Of a stretch of DNA of 64,000 bases, positions 1 through 10,038 are shown one piece after another. This DNA comes from CAVWCW01 sp963753615. GTDB lineage: Bacteria; Pseudomonadota; Gammaproteobacteria; Chromatiales; Chromatiaceae. The notes beneath the pieces were generated by a model. That model was not told the DNA's origin and did not search any database. It was given only the letters and a program-made list of their open reading frames with translations. Position 1 is the stretch's first letter. Each line of letters starts with the position of its first letter. The position numbers and the translations under genes are program-made. The stretch is from contig CAVWCW010000003.1 in assembly GCA_963753615.1 (NCBI GenBank), forward strand, positions 248,001 through 312,000, in the 5' to 3' direction.

Positions 1-603
1 CGCCCCCCGAGCAGCCCAGCCCAGCAGCAACAGCAGCCCCAGCAGCAGCAGGCTGTAGCCCAGCAGCAGCTGGAATAGTTGCCAGGCCTTGGCGCGCAGG
101 GACTCCAGGGGGTAGTCGACGATCAGGCTGCCCAGAAGCTGCTGCTGGCGGCGGATCGGGGCCACCGCGAAGTAGCCGCGCGGGCTTTCGATGAATATCG
201 GCTCGTCCGGGTAGTCGGTCAGGGGCAGCAGGGCGGCATAGGGGGCGCCGAGCTCGCCCAGGGGCAGATCCAAGAAGTCTCGAGCCGGGCTCAGGCTGGT
301 GGCATAGATGCGGTTGTCGGGGGTCAGCACCAGGCTGTCGGGGCGGTCACCCTCCGGCCAGCCGGTGGCAAATCGCTGCAGGGTCTCGAACACCGCAAAC
401 AGGTCGTCGCCGGCGACGTCGCGGCTGATATTGCTGGCCAGGCAACCGGCCATGCGCAGCCCGGTGGCCAGGCGGTTGGCGCGCAGTTCCTGGTGGCCGG
501 TGTACAGAAACAGCCCGCTGACCAGGAACACCCCTAGGAACGCCAGCAGCGAGAAGGCGAGAGTGATCTTGGTCCGGTAACTCAGTCTGTGCAGCAACGC
601 CAC
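1..603 (-). CDS. Membrane-bound sensor protein, N-terminal part (runs off the window)
   Basis: The minus strand is open from a GTG at 603 to the window edge, 201 codons without a stop. It encodes a short basic N-terminus, a hydrophobic segment (about residues 13-32, TLAFSLLAFLGVFLVSGLFL), a 140-residue soluble part and a second hydrophobic segment rich in Leu near residues 180-198. Two membrane helices enclosing a periplasmic domain are typical of sensor histidine kinases and diguanylate cyclases; the cytoplasmic output domain lies outside the window. The GTG follows the stop of the PhnD-like gene by 4 bases and has GGAG about 8 bases upstream, so the two are almost certainly co-translated. 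I infer a two-part sensory unit in which the binding protein presents a ligand. The output class is unknown. Confidence 0.7.
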   Translation of the reverse strand, partial: MALLHRLSYRTKITLAFSLLAFLGVFLVSGLFLYTGHQELRANRLATGLRMAGCLASNISRDVAGDDLFAVFETLQRFATGWPEGDRPDSLVLTPDNRIYATSLSPARDFLDLPLGELGAPYAALLPLTDYPDEPIFIESPRGYFAVAPIRRQQQLLGSLIVDYPLESLRAKAWQLFQLLLGYSLLLLGLLLLLGWAARGA

Positions 604-607
604 CGGG

Positions 608-1522
608 TCACTCCGCGCAAGCGCTTGCTTCGGCGCCTTCGGCGTCGGCCCGATAATGCGCCGGGTCAGGGATCACGAAGCGGTCGAAGCCCAGGGCGGC
701 GAGCAGGGCGCGGCCTTCGTCATCGTCTTGCATCTCGGTGAGCACCACTCGCAAGGCTGAGGCGGTATCCCCCGCCAGGGCCGGTGCCCCCACCAGGGGC
801 GGCAACGGCCGCCAGCCGGAACGCCAGATCACCCGCAGGCCTTTGGCGAGACGGGGGTCGGAAGTCTGCGCCGAGGCCCAGGCCTGGTCCATCACCGCCC
901 CGGCATGGGCGATGCCGTCGGCCACCGCCCGGATCACGCGAGCGTGGTCGCCGGTATAGATCACGCGGCGAAAGAATCCCTGCGGCTCCGCCCCCAGACG
1001 GATCAGGGCCCGCTCCACCACCGCGCTGCCGAGGTTGCTGTCTCGCTCGGCGAACGCAATCACCTTGCCGTCCAAGTCGAGTAGGCCCTGCAAATCCGGC
1101 GTGCCCCGGGCCGGGGCCAGCACCAGCAGTTGAAAGTCCTGGCGGCCCTGGGTCATCGGACCGGCGATCATGCCAACCCGCTCCTGATGACGCAGGTAGT
1201 GATCTGGGCAGATCCAGGCCACATCCAGCCGGCCCTGCATCAGCAGATCCACGATCTCGGTGTGACTGCGGCGATGCACAAAGTGCACCGGCCGGTCCAG
1301 CTTGCGGCCGAGGTAGTTGGCCCATTGGGACAGGGTCCCCAGGTCATGAAACGGCATCACCTGGGCAACGCCGATGCGCAGGGCGGGCCCAGTTACCGCC
1401 AGGCAATCGCCGACTGCCAACAGCGCCAGGGCCAGCCAGGTCCAAGCCCGAGTGCGCCGCGGGCAGCGGGCGCGGTTCGAGGGCTGCAGTTGCACTGGGG
1501 CTAATGGGCTGTTGATGGTCAT
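608..1522 (-). CDS. PhnD-like phosphate/phosphite/phosphonate-type periplasmic binding protein
   Basis: A 304-residue protein with a basic leader and a hydrophobic signal or anchor segment (about residues 27-43). It is followed by a type-2 periplasmic-binding fold of the PhnD family: the strand RIGVAQVMPFHDLG near residue 49, GRLDVAWICPDHYL near 97 and GKVIAFAERDSNLGSAV near 152. Family members bind phosphonate or phosphite for ABC uptake, but many solitary copies sit beside sensor kinases and act as receptors. No ABC permease or ATPase is adjacent. The gene downstream begins 4 bases after this stop and encodes a two-helix membrane sensor, so a signalling role is more likely than transport. 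The ligand cannot be told from sequence. Confidence 0.8.
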   Translation of the reverse strand: MTINSPLAPVQLQPSNRARCPRRTRAWTWLALALLAVGDCLAVTGPALRIGVAQVMPFHDLGTLSQWANYLGRKLDRPVHFVHRRSHTEIVDLLMQGRLDVAWICPDHYLRHQERVGMIAGPMTQGRQDFQLLVLAPARGTPDLQGLLDLDGKVIAFAERDSNLGSAVVERALIRLGAEPQGFFRRVIYTGDHARVIRAVADGIAHAGAVMDQAWASAQTSDPRLAKGLRVIWRSGWRPLPPLVGAPALAGDTASALRVVLTEMQDDDEGRALLAALGFDRFVIPDPAHYRADAEGAEASACAE

Positions 1523-1747
1523 AACGCTCGTTCGAGTGGCGCTGCGCCCCGGTTCTCAAACGCCGGGTTCGCGGAAATTATACGCGATGAGGCGCCTGGC
1601 GGGCTCCTCTCCTCCCGACGGTCATCGGCAACAGCGCTCGCGGCGAGGCGATCCGGGGTGAAACGTCGCCGAAAAGAGGAGATCTGGGGGTAGAATCCGC
1701 TTCCAAATACATTATCAGCCCCAAAACTGGTAAACTGGGGGACTTTG

Positions 1748-1945
1748 ATGAACAACAAGGTCCTAGATATGGCAGCCAGGCCAAAGAAAATCCCCTCCGA
1801 GACTCACGAATCCATTGCCGAACAGACGGCGGCTTTTCTCAAGGCGGGTGGAGAAATCCAGCGGATCGCCCGCGGCGTCTCCAGCCCGAAGAGACCGCCC
1901 GGACCTCGTCAGATCGTGCTGGGAAAGCCCTCAGCCAAGAACTAG
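1748..1945 (+). CDS. Small protein resembling the SutA RNA-polymerase-binding domain
   Basis: A 65-residue basic protein starting at ATG 1748; a TTG lies one codon earlier. The central stretch ESIAEQTAAFLKAGGEIQRI followed by a proline-rich tail resembles the RNA-polymerase-binding part of Pseudomonas SutA, which has a helix ending in FLSRGGKVQEI and then a proline-rich segment. SutA's long acidic N-terminal extension is absent here. The match is from memory and covers about 40 residues, so a transcription role is a suggestion only. The gene is monocistronic, with 225 bases separating it from the divergent PhnD-like gene. Confidence 0.5.
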   Translation: MNNKVLDMAARPKKIPSETHESIAEQTAAFLKAGGEIQRIARGVSSPKRPPGPRQIVLGKPSAKN

Positions 1946-2273
1946 GATTGACTCGCTTCCGTAGCGGCCTATTGGGGGTGGTGCAGCGGTCCGTGCCGCT
2001 CACCCGCTCCACGATGTCTTCCGACCCAAACTCGACCGACGCTGCCAGGATGCGTGAGCGCCGATCCGGCACGTAGCGCACTGAGGAGCGGAAGGCGGCT
2101 GTCAACCTGGCCGGCGAACTTTGGCGCCTTAGGCTTTTCAGCCGCGCCGCCCGGCCCCGGGTCCCTGCCGACAAGGTGAGCTTGCGCCAGGGGACTGGGT
2201 AAATTCATACCGAAGTCATCTGGTTTGCGCGACATTGCTGACGGGAGTTGGCATTGCAGCGAGCAGGGAAGCG
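1946..2273. other. Intergenic stretch, no gene recognised
   Basis: 328 bases between the small SutA-like gene and the 3' end of the lipid kinase gene. Short open frames exist on both strands but have no recognisable domain or good ribosome binding site. I see no strong hairpin-plus-T-run terminator. Confidence 0.4.
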
Positions 2274-3638
2274 TCAGTCGGTTTCACCAAGCAGGGCCCG
2301 CAACTCGGCAATCGATATGCCGCTTTCCGCTGCGAGCGCAGCAAGCAACTCCCTCTCGGTATCCGCCCAGGCGAGCGGCTGCGCCTGCTCGAGTTCTGCT
2401 ATCCACTCTTGCTCGGCCTTGAGTAACCGGTTCTTTAGCGGGTCTTCGCCGAGCAACGCCTTGAGAAAGCGATCGCCCAGCGCGCGCAACTCGTTGATTT
2501 CCTGATCGGGTGCGGACTGGACCTGAGACCTGGCCTGCTCCGCCTCGGCCAGCCGATCGATCAGTTCGCCGCGCTGGGCGAGCACTCGTTCCAGTAGGGG
2601 CTGCAGTTCACCGGCGCCGGCAGCGAGCAGTTCTCGATAGCGCAGAAGCATTCCGCTACCCAACGCGTAGAGTTCGCCGAGTTTTGCCTGCTCATCCGAG
2701 CGTATTAACCCCACTTGGACCTCCCGATGCTGCGGTGGATCGCCCCCGCGTCCTGGTGCCAATTCGGCTGTGCTCTCCGGGACCAAAACGCGCAGTGCGC
2801 TTTCCATGACAGTGAAGCGAACAGGGAGATGTGCCAGCACCTCGCCGTCCGCGGTTACTTGTCTTTGCGAATCTCCCACAATCCTGAATGTCTTTCCGCG
2901 ACGTTGCACGATTGCCTCGTTATCAGGTGTCGAGCCCTTGACATGAGCGAGCACCCAAACGAGGAACAACCGAAAAAGCGGTCTCGGCCGGACCGCCAGC
3001 AAATCCAGTTGTCCATCAAACGGAGAGGCGTCGAAAAAGCGTTGTCCGCCGCCGAAGGATCGGCCGTTGGCCACAGTGATTTGCAGCCATCGGCCTTTGA
3101 TGACCTCATCCGCGCACTCGATCGTCGCATGAAAACCCCTGGCTTGCCGAAACCGTTGCAGGAAGGTACGAAGGTACGCGAATCTTCCCCACCAGTGTTT
3201 GTGTTCGCCTTCCAGGTTACGGCTGATCTCGGTACCCAGGCCGATATGCGCGACATTGAGATAGATGTCGTCGTCCAGTAACCCGACATCGATAGGCGCC
3301 ACCAGGCCGCTGGATATGTTCTCACAGGCCGAATCCGGGTCGAGCGGGATATTCAGTCCCCGGGCAAAATCATTTCCTGTTCCGGCTGGCAAGATCCCGA
3401 GCGTGCACGATGAGTCGAGGCATACGGCGGCGTATGAGCGGATGGTGCCGTCTCCGCCGGCGACGATCAGGCAATCGTCCCCGGTCAGGGCCGATCGAAA
3501 CTGACCGTTTTCGGTCTCGGCCAGCTTGGCTTTGACCCCGGCCCTAGCGAGCGCCGACAACCAGTCGCCGGTCTCTTTGGCATTGCCGGCGGCGGGATTC
3601 GATACCAACAGGTTCATTCTGAATCCCGTGATCCTCAT
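2274..3638 (-). CDS. Diacylglycerol/sphingosine-kinase-type lipid kinase with C-terminal helical extension
   Basis: A 454-residue protein. The N-terminal 290 residues are a DAGK catalytic domain of the YegS/DgkB type: SNPAAGNAKE near residue 13, the nucleotide-binding GGDGT at 61-65, GILPAGTGNDFARGLN at 81-96 and ADGEVL near 263. The domain phosphorylates a membrane lipid with ATP. Family members usually end near 290-310 residues; here about 150 more follow, almost all helical and charged, with a conserved-looking FLKALLGEDPLKN segment. The function of this extension is unknown; it may be a helical-bundle partner-binding domain. An alternative start at 3617 would remove seven residues and put the protein's start directly at the first beta-strand. 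The gene stands alone, with a MITE-like repeat just upstream. Confidence 0.85.
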   Translation of the reverse strand: MRITGFRMNLLVSNPAAGNAKETGDWLSALARAGVKAKLAETENGQFRSALTGDDCLIVAGGDGTIRSYAAVCLDSSCTLGILPAGTGNDFARGLNIPLDPDSACENISSGLVAPIDVGLLDDDIYLNVAHIGLGTEISRNLEGEHKHWWGRFAYLRTFLQRFRQARGFHATIECADEVIKGRWLQITVANGRSFGGGQRFFDASPFDGQLDLLAVRPRPLFRLFLVWVLAHVKGSTPDNEAIVQRRGKTFRIVGDSQRQVTADGEVLAHLPVRFTVMESALRVLVPESTAELAPGRGGDPPQHREVQVGLIRSDEQAKLGELYALGSGMLLRYRELLAAGAGELQPLLERVLAQRGELIDRLAEAEQARSQVQSAPDQEINELRALGDRFLKALLGEDPLKNRLLKAEQEWIAELEQAQPLAWADTERELLAALAAESGISIAELRALLGETD

Positions 3639-3665
3639 GGCAAGAGATCTTTTGCCGCCGCTTAA

Positions 3666-3840
3666 CCCGGAAAATTCACCGGGTATCGCGTCCCTGGCGT
3701 GCAGGAACCAGCCAGGGGTGCGATAGCCAGGCGGCGTTACACCCGGTGTGTCGCTGGAGATGCCCCCGAGTCCTATTCAAGGTCTCCAATTTCCTGTCGC
3801 GTATGCGCAGCCGCCTGGCAGCCCGGTGAAATATGCCGGT
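3666..3840 (+). repeat. MITE-like element, copy 1 (terminal inverted repeats)
   Basis: This 175-base intergenic element begins with CCCGGAAAATTCACCGGG and ends with CCCGGTGAAATATGCCGG, imperfect inverted repeats of each other. Its interior (3696-3834) aligns for about 140 bases with the reverse complement of 39335-39482, including a near-identical block GAACCAGCCAGGGGTGCGAT and the shared TATTCAAGGTCTC and TGCGCAGCC blocks. The second copy carries the same ends but about 80 extra bases near one terminus. No convincing protein is encoded. It lies between two genes transcribed from the same strand. Confidence 0.75.
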
Positions 3841-3971
3841 GTGGAGTCCTGGGCTCTGGTCGCGAGCGTCGTTTTCAACCATAGCAGAACTCGGGTATGC
3901 GTCGCGTTGGACCGGGCCGGGCAAACGGGGCGCTTCCGCCAGGCTTGGACTGGGTCGACTATCGCCCCGGG

Positions 3972-4825
3972 TCAGCCGTGTCTGCCCGCCCAGTCGCGTG
4001 CGAACTGCCAGGCCACGCGGCCGCTGCGGGAGCCCCGCGCCAGGGCCCACCTGAGGGCTTCCTGGCGCATCGCCTCGTGGTCGGGAGGGTGGGTGCCGAT
4101 ACGATTCAGCCAGTGCTCGACGATCTCCAGGTACTGGTCCTGGCCGAAGGGGTAGAAGGACAGCCAGAGTCCGAAGCGCTCGGACAGGGAGATTTTTTCC
4201 TCCACCCCTTCGCCGTGGTGGATCTCTTCGTCCACCATGCGAGCCTCCAGGTTCTCGCGCTGAAATTCGGGCAGCAGGTGGCGGCGGTTGGAGGTAGCGT
4301 AGATCAGCACGTTGTCCGGGGCCGCGGCCACCGAACCGTCCAGGATCGCCTTCAGCGACTTGTAGCTGGCGTCGTTGGCCTCGAACGAGAGATCGTCGCA
4401 ATAAAGCACGAAGCGCTCCGTCCGGCCTTCCAGTTGCTCGACGATGTCGGGCAGGTCCACCAGGTGCTCTTTCTCGACCTCGATCAGGCGCAGGCCCTGG
4501 CCGGCGTATTCGTTGAGCAGGGCCTTGATCAGGGACGACTTGCCCGTGCCCCGCGAACCCCAGAGCAATACGTTGTTGGCCGGCCGGCCCTGCACGAACT
4601 GCTGGGTATTGCGGTCGATCTCGGCCTTCTGGCGGTCCATGCACTTGAGGTCGCCGAGACGGATGCCGTGGGGCCGGCGCACCCCCTGCAGCCAGCCGCG
4701 CCGGCCTTCGTGACGCCAGCGCTGGGCGGTACAGTCCCAGTCGGGGGGCGGTGGCGCCGGCGGCATCCGGTCTTCCAGGCGCTCGAGAAGCGCCAGCGCC
4801 TGGCGCAGCAGGGCCTTGTTGCCGC

Positions 4826-4829
<4 letters not shown>
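3972..4829 (-). CDS. DUF815 family AAA-type ATPase
   Basis: 285 residues from a GTG at 4829. The Walker A motif GSRGTGKSS is at residues 91-99 and the Walker B region FVLYCDDLSFE ends near 150, followed by a sensor-like stretch NVLIYATSNRRHLLPE. This organisation is characteristic of the DUF815 ATPases found in many Proteobacteria, whose cellular role is not established. The GTG start overlaps the TGA of ettA (GTGA), so translation is coupled to that gene; the reading frame itself is open much further upstream, but only inside ettA. The 3' end is followed by about 130 empty bases and then the MITE-like repeat. Confidence 0.85.
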
Positions 4830-6494
<1,665 letters not shown>

Positions 6495-6597
6495 CGGAAT
6501 CTCTCGGGCCGGGGAAAAGCGCGTATTCTGGCACAATCCGGTCCCCGGGTCAGGGTTCTGCCGCGCTGCGGGCGATCCCTGCTGCCCGGGGGATCAG

Positions 6598-7320
6598 TCA
6601 GCCATTCAGCCAGCGCCAGAGCAGCGGCAGGAGCAGGGCGGTGACCAGGGCGTTGACGCCCATCGCGAGGCCCGCGAACGCGCCGGCGACCTCGCTGATC
6701 TGCAGCGCTCGGGCGGTCCCTATCCCGTGGGAGGCGGTGCCCAGCGCGACGCCGCGGGCGCGCTTGTCGCGGATGCGCAGCAGGTCGAGCAGGATGGGGC
6801 CGAGCATGGCGCCCAGGATGCCGGTTAGGATCACCAGCACCGCCGTCAGCGAAGGCAGGCCGCCAAGGCGTTCGGTAATGCCCATGGCCACCGGGGTGGT
6901 CACCGACTTCGGGGCCAGGGCAAGCAGGGTCTGTTGGTCGCCGCCGGCAAGTTTAGCCAGCAGCACCGCCGACAGGGAGGCGGTCGCCGAGCCGGCCAGG
7001 ATCGACAGCAGCAGCGCGGGCAGGCTGCGCCGCACCGCCTGTAGCTGGCGGAACAGGGGGATCGCCAGGGCCACCGTTGCGGGGCCGAGCAGAAAGTGCA
7101 CGAATTGCGCACCCTCGAAGTAGATGGCGTAGGGGGTATCGGTAAGTTTGAGCAGAAGCACCAGGACGATCACCGCCAACAGGACCGGGTTGAGCAGCGG
7201 GGTGCGGCCGAATCGTCGGTACACCCGGTCGGCGAGCACATAGGTGGCCAGGGTGAGGGTCAAGTGCAGCAGCGGGCTGGCGCTCAGGTAGACCCAGAGG
7301 GCCGCGAAATCCTGGTTCAT
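6598..7320 (-). CDS. lrgB: LrgB/CidB family inner-membrane protein
   Basis: 240 residues, almost entirely hydrophobic, with about seven membrane segments. The LrgB core is present: APKSVTTPVAMGITERLGG and, later, GTASHGIGTARALQISEV. LrgB/CidB proteins pair with the holin-like LrgA/CidA and are linked to murein hydrolase control, programmed lysis and, in some bacteria, pyruvate or glycolate transport. The ATG at 7320 overlaps the lrgA stop (ATGA), so the two are translationally coupled. The frame is open further upstream inside lrgA, but that part has no LrgB features. No LytSR-type regulator is adjacent. Confidence 0.9.
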   Translation of the reverse strand: MNQDFAALWVYLSASPLLHLTLTLATYVLADRVYRRFGRTPLLNPVLLAVIVLVLLLKLTDTPYAIYFEGAQFVHFLLGPATVALAIPLFRQLQAVRRSLPALLLSILAGSATASLSAVLLAKLAGGDQQTLLALAPKSVTTPVAMGITERLGGLPSLTAVLVILTGILGAMLGPILLDLLRIRDKRARGVALGTASHGIGTARALQISEVAGAFAGLAMGVNALVTALLLPLLWRWLNG

Positions 7321-7685
7321 CGCGGTCCTTTGTCCCGCTGGTCGGGAGAGCGCAGCCGCACCAGAGCCGCCATCGCCAGGCCGGTGACTGCAATGGTCAG
7401 CAGGGTGCTTAGCACCAGCGACAGGGAGATCGGGAGCCACTGGTTTTCCAGTAGCGAAAGGTGGGTCATGACCCCGACCCCGGCGGGTACGAACAGCAGC
7501 GAAAGATTGTCCATCAGTGCGCCGGCGACCTGTCCGAGGCGCTCGGGCACTTTGCCGCGAATCAGCAATCCGGCAAACAGCAGGGCCATGCCGACCACCG
7601 GGCCGGGCAGGGGCAGGCCGGTACCGACGACGATCAGTTCGCCCACCAATTGGCAGCAGAGGATGATGGTCAGGGCCTCGAGCAT
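7317..7685 (-). CDS. lrgA: LrgA/CidA family holin-like protein
   Basis: 122 residues with four hydrophobic segments and a short charged tail, as in the CidA/LrgA holin-like family. The signature stretches GLPLPGPVVGMALLFAGLLI and LFVPAGVGVMTHLSLL are present. It is thought to form oligomeric membrane pores that act with LrgB in the next gene, which it overlaps by four bases. The methyltransferase gene upstream ends 15 bases before the start, so all five genes from 9817 down to 6598 could share one transcript. Confidence 0.9.
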   Translation of the reverse strand: MLEALTIILCCQLVGELIVVGTGLPLPGPVVGMALLFAGLLIRGKVPERLGQVAGALMDNLSLLFVPAGVGVMTHLSLLENQWLPISLSLVLSTLLTIAVTGLAMAALVRLRSPDQRDKGPR

Positions 7686-7700
7686 CGAGTTTCCGCCTCC

Positions 7701-8459
7701 TTAGGTTTCTTGGATGTGCCCGACCCGGAGCGCCAGGGGCCAGCGGACACGGCGTCTGGCATTGCCGTCACCCCAGGCGGCGGCTAGCGCCGGGACCAGG
7801 CGTTGCAGCGGGTCCCGACCCAGCGCCCGGCGGTAGCGCCGCACCGACGACCAAGTGCCTAGATAACCCAGCAGCTGTTCCAGGCCCCAGTCGGCGTGCA
7901 TGTCGAAGGCGGGGGCGGGAAGTTCGGCGAAGGGAAACGGCAAGTCCCGGTAGCCGGAATCTACCAGCCGACGCTCGGGCGGCCAGTAGGGGCCGACGAT
8001 CTCGCGGTCGAAACGCTCGATCAGGGCGTCGATACCCGGTTCGCAGCGCAGCAGCTGGTAGGTCCAGACCGCCAGCGTGCCGCCCGGTCGCAGCAGCCGA
8101 CGGACCTCGCGGTAGAAGGCGTCGAGATCGAACCAGTGCAGGGCCTGAGCGACGGCGATCAGGTCGAAGCGGCCGCCGGCCAGGCCCGAGGCCTCGGCCC
8201 TGGCCCGCAGGTAGCGGATACGGGGGTGGCGTGCCGCGCCGGCCAGCTGGGCCGCGCTGGCGTCGCTGGCCAGAACCTGGTCGAAGTGCCCGGCCAGTCC
8301 TAGCGCAGCTTGGCCGGAGCCGGTGGCGCAGTCCCAGGCCAGGCGCCGCCCCGATGCGATCTCGGCCAACCAGGCGAACAGGGCCGGCGGATAGTTCGGC
8401 CGGAAGCGGGCATAGTCCTGGGACTGAACGGAGAAATGATCGGCGAAACCGGCGCTCAT
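7701..8459 (-). CDS. Class I SAM-dependent methyltransferase
   Basis: 252 residues. The opening HFSVQSQDYARFRPNYPPAL and the glycine motif AWDCATGSGQAAL (about 42-54, motif I) followed by ASDASAAQL and VAQALHWFDLDAFYREVRRL are typical of the methyltransferase type-11/25 group that includes TMT1A-like and trans-aconitate-methyltransferase-like enzymes. The substrate is not evident. The ATG overlaps the stop of the upstream haloacid dehalogenase-like gene by four bases, indicating coupling. The function with that partner is not known to me. Confidence 0.85.
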   Translation of the reverse strand: MSAGFADHFSVQSQDYARFRPNYPPALFAWLAEIASGRRLAWDCATGSGQAALGLAGHFDQVLASDASAAQLAGAARHPRIRYLRARAEASGLAGGRFDLIAVAQALHWFDLDAFYREVRRLLRPGGTLAVWTYQLLRCEPGIDALIERFDREIVGPYWPPERRLVDSGYRDLPFPFAELPAPAFDMHADWGLEQLLGYLGTWSSVRRYRRALGRDPLQRLVPALAAAWGDGNARRRVRWPLALRVGHIQET

Positions 8460-9133
8460 GCCGGGCCGGGCAGGGCGGCCGGAAGTTCGTCGAGGCCGCC
8501 CAGGGTAAGGTCAGGGGTTACCCCCCAGGGATCGAACGGCTGCGCCGACGAGCGTTGCACCCAGGCGGTACGCAGGCCCAGCGCGGCGGCGCCGATGACA
8601 TCGAAGGGATTGGCGGAGATCAGCCAGGCCGGGTACGGCGCGGCCCCGGTGCGCTGCAGAAAGTGGCGGTACACCGCCGGGTCGGGCTTGAAGCTGCGCA
8701 CCTCCTCGACGCTGACGATATCCCGGAAGTGCTGCAGCAAGCCGGCCCGCTCCAGCAGCTCGCGTACCGCCGCGGCCTGGCCGTTGGAAAAGGCGAACAG
8801 CCGGTGGCCGTCTTGGCCCAACTGCTCCAGGCAGGACGCGGCGTCGGCAAAGGCCGGCAGCCGTCCGTACTCTTGCATCAGCCCCTGGTGCTGCTCCGGC
8901 GTAAGGTCGATGCCGAGGCTGTCCGCGGTGTGGGCCAGGGCCTGACGGGTGCACTCGGCGAAGCTCACATAGTCTTCCATGAGGCCGCGCCGGAAAGAAT
9001 ACTCCAGTTGCTTGTCGCGCCAGCGGCGGGCGAATTCCGGTGCCCGCTCCCCAGCCAGGGGGAGCAGGGCAGCGGTCACCCCGGCGGTGTCGATCAGCGT
9101 CCCGTAGATGTCGAAGCCGAGGGTAAGCGCCAC
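8456..9133 (-). CDS. Haloacid dehalogenase type II-like hydrolase
   Basis: 225 residues from GTG 9133. HAD motif I is FDIYGTLID (nucleophile Asp8), motif II FSNGQAAAV, the motif III lysine is in FKPDPAVYR and motif IV is SANPFDVIGA. This matches L-2-haloacid dehalogenases, which remove halide from short 2-haloacids through an aspartyl-ester intermediate; motif IV in the type enzymes reads SSNxWD, so Trp is replaced by Phe here and another HAD substrate is possible. The start lies 9 bases after the OmpA-like gene stop and the gene end overlaps the methyltransferase start. Confidence 0.82.
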   Translation of the reverse strand: MALTLGFDIYGTLIDTAGVTAALLPLAGERAPEFARRWRDKQLEYSFRRGLMEDYVSFAECTRQALAHTADSLGIDLTPEQHQGLMQEYGRLPAFADAASCLEQLGQDGHRLFAFSNGQAAAVRELLERAGLLQHFRDIVSVEEVRSFKPDPAVYRHFLQRTGAAPYPAWLISANPFDVIGAAALGLRTAWVQRSSAQPFDPWGVTPDLTLGGLDELPAALPGPA

Positions 9134-9142
9134 GACCGGGTC

Positions 9143-9817
9143 CTAGGTCAGCGGGGCGAGTATGATCTCCACCCGGCGGTTCAGGCTGCGTCCCTCCGGA
9201 GTGTCGTTGGGAGCGATCGGGCTGCTCTTGCCCATGCCCCGAACCAGCAGCCGGCTGGCCAGCACCTGACGGGTGCGCAGGTAGGCGGCCACGCTTTCGG
9301 CCCGGCGCTCCGACAGGCGCTGATTGTATTCGGCGGCGCCGGTGCTGTCGGTGTAGCCGACAACGTCAACGTAGGTCTTCTCGAACTCGTTGATAACCAG
9401 CGCCACCGAGTCCAGTACCGAATAGAAGCTGGAAGAGACGTCGGACGAGTCGGTCTTGAAGGTGACGTTTCCGGGCATATTCAGAATGATATTGTTACCG
9501 GAGCGGGTCACGCTGACGCCGGTGCCTTGCAGTTGCGCCCGCAGCTTGGCCTCTTGCTGGTCCATGTAGTAGCCGACGGCCCCGCCCGCCAACGCGCCGA
9601 CGCCGGCCCCGATCAGCGCACCGCGGCGGTTGCCGGCGATAGCGCCGATAATGGCGCCGCCGGCGGCGCCGACCCCGGCGCCGATGGTCGTCTTGTTGAT
9701 CTTCTGCTCGCCGGTGTACGGGTCGGTGGTCTGACATCCGGCGAGGCCTAGTGCCAAGGCGGTGGCGATGGCGATGCCGCTGCGGTGAAAGCGCGATACA
9801 GGGTAGTGGCTATTCAT
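9143..9817 (-). CDS. OmpA-like lipoprotein with glycine-zipper domain (YiaD type)
   Basis: 224 residues. The lipobox LGLAGC places the lipidated Cys at residue 28, so the protein is an outer-membrane lipoprotein. Next comes a glycine-zipper segment (about 45-85, GAGVGAAGGAIIGAIAG repeated), then a C-terminal OmpA peptidoglycan-binding domain with VDVVGYTDSTGAAEYN and the later NRRVEIILAP. It resembles YiaD/Pal-like cell-wall tethers. It is the first gene of a likely transcript that continues into the HAD hydrolase and methyltransferase. The 221 bases upstream are shared with the divergent orn promoter region. Confidence 0.88.
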   Translation of the reverse strand: MNSHYPVSRFHRSGIAIATALALGLAGCQTTDPYTGEQKINKTTIGAGVGAAGGAIIGAIAGNRRGALIGAGVGALAGGAVGYYMDQQEAKLRAQLQGTGVSVTRSGNNIILNMPGNVTFKTDSSDVSSSFYSVLDSVALVINEFEKTYVDVVGYTDSTGAAEYNQRLSERRAESVAAYLRTRQVLASRLLVRGMGKSSPIAPNDTPEGRSLNRRVEIILAPLT

Positions 9818-10038
9818 GGTTGACTCGGTTACCTCGTGGTCAGACGTTGGGGCGGGTTTGCCAGGCGGTCGCTTAGTTTACGTTGTAACCAAGACGGGCG
9901 GAGGGGTCAATTGGGGCTGTGCCAACCCTGGCCGGCGCCGCACCTGACATCGGTTCGGGTTTCCGCTATCTTGTAGCCCGTCGGGCCGCCGGAGGGCGGT
10001 CGCGCCGCCCCTCCGTCTCAGCGCTACGGGAGCAGTAG

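Noticed and set aside
1839..2235. Two overlapping minus-strand open frames after the SutA-like gene
   Set aside because: No start context, no recognisable motif and overlap with a real gene end.
8231..9751. A long open frame (over 500 codons) on the + strand opposite the HAD and OmpA-like genes
   Set aside because: It lies entirely opposite clear genes, shows no domain and has low-complexity GC-rich composition; a shadow of third-position GC.
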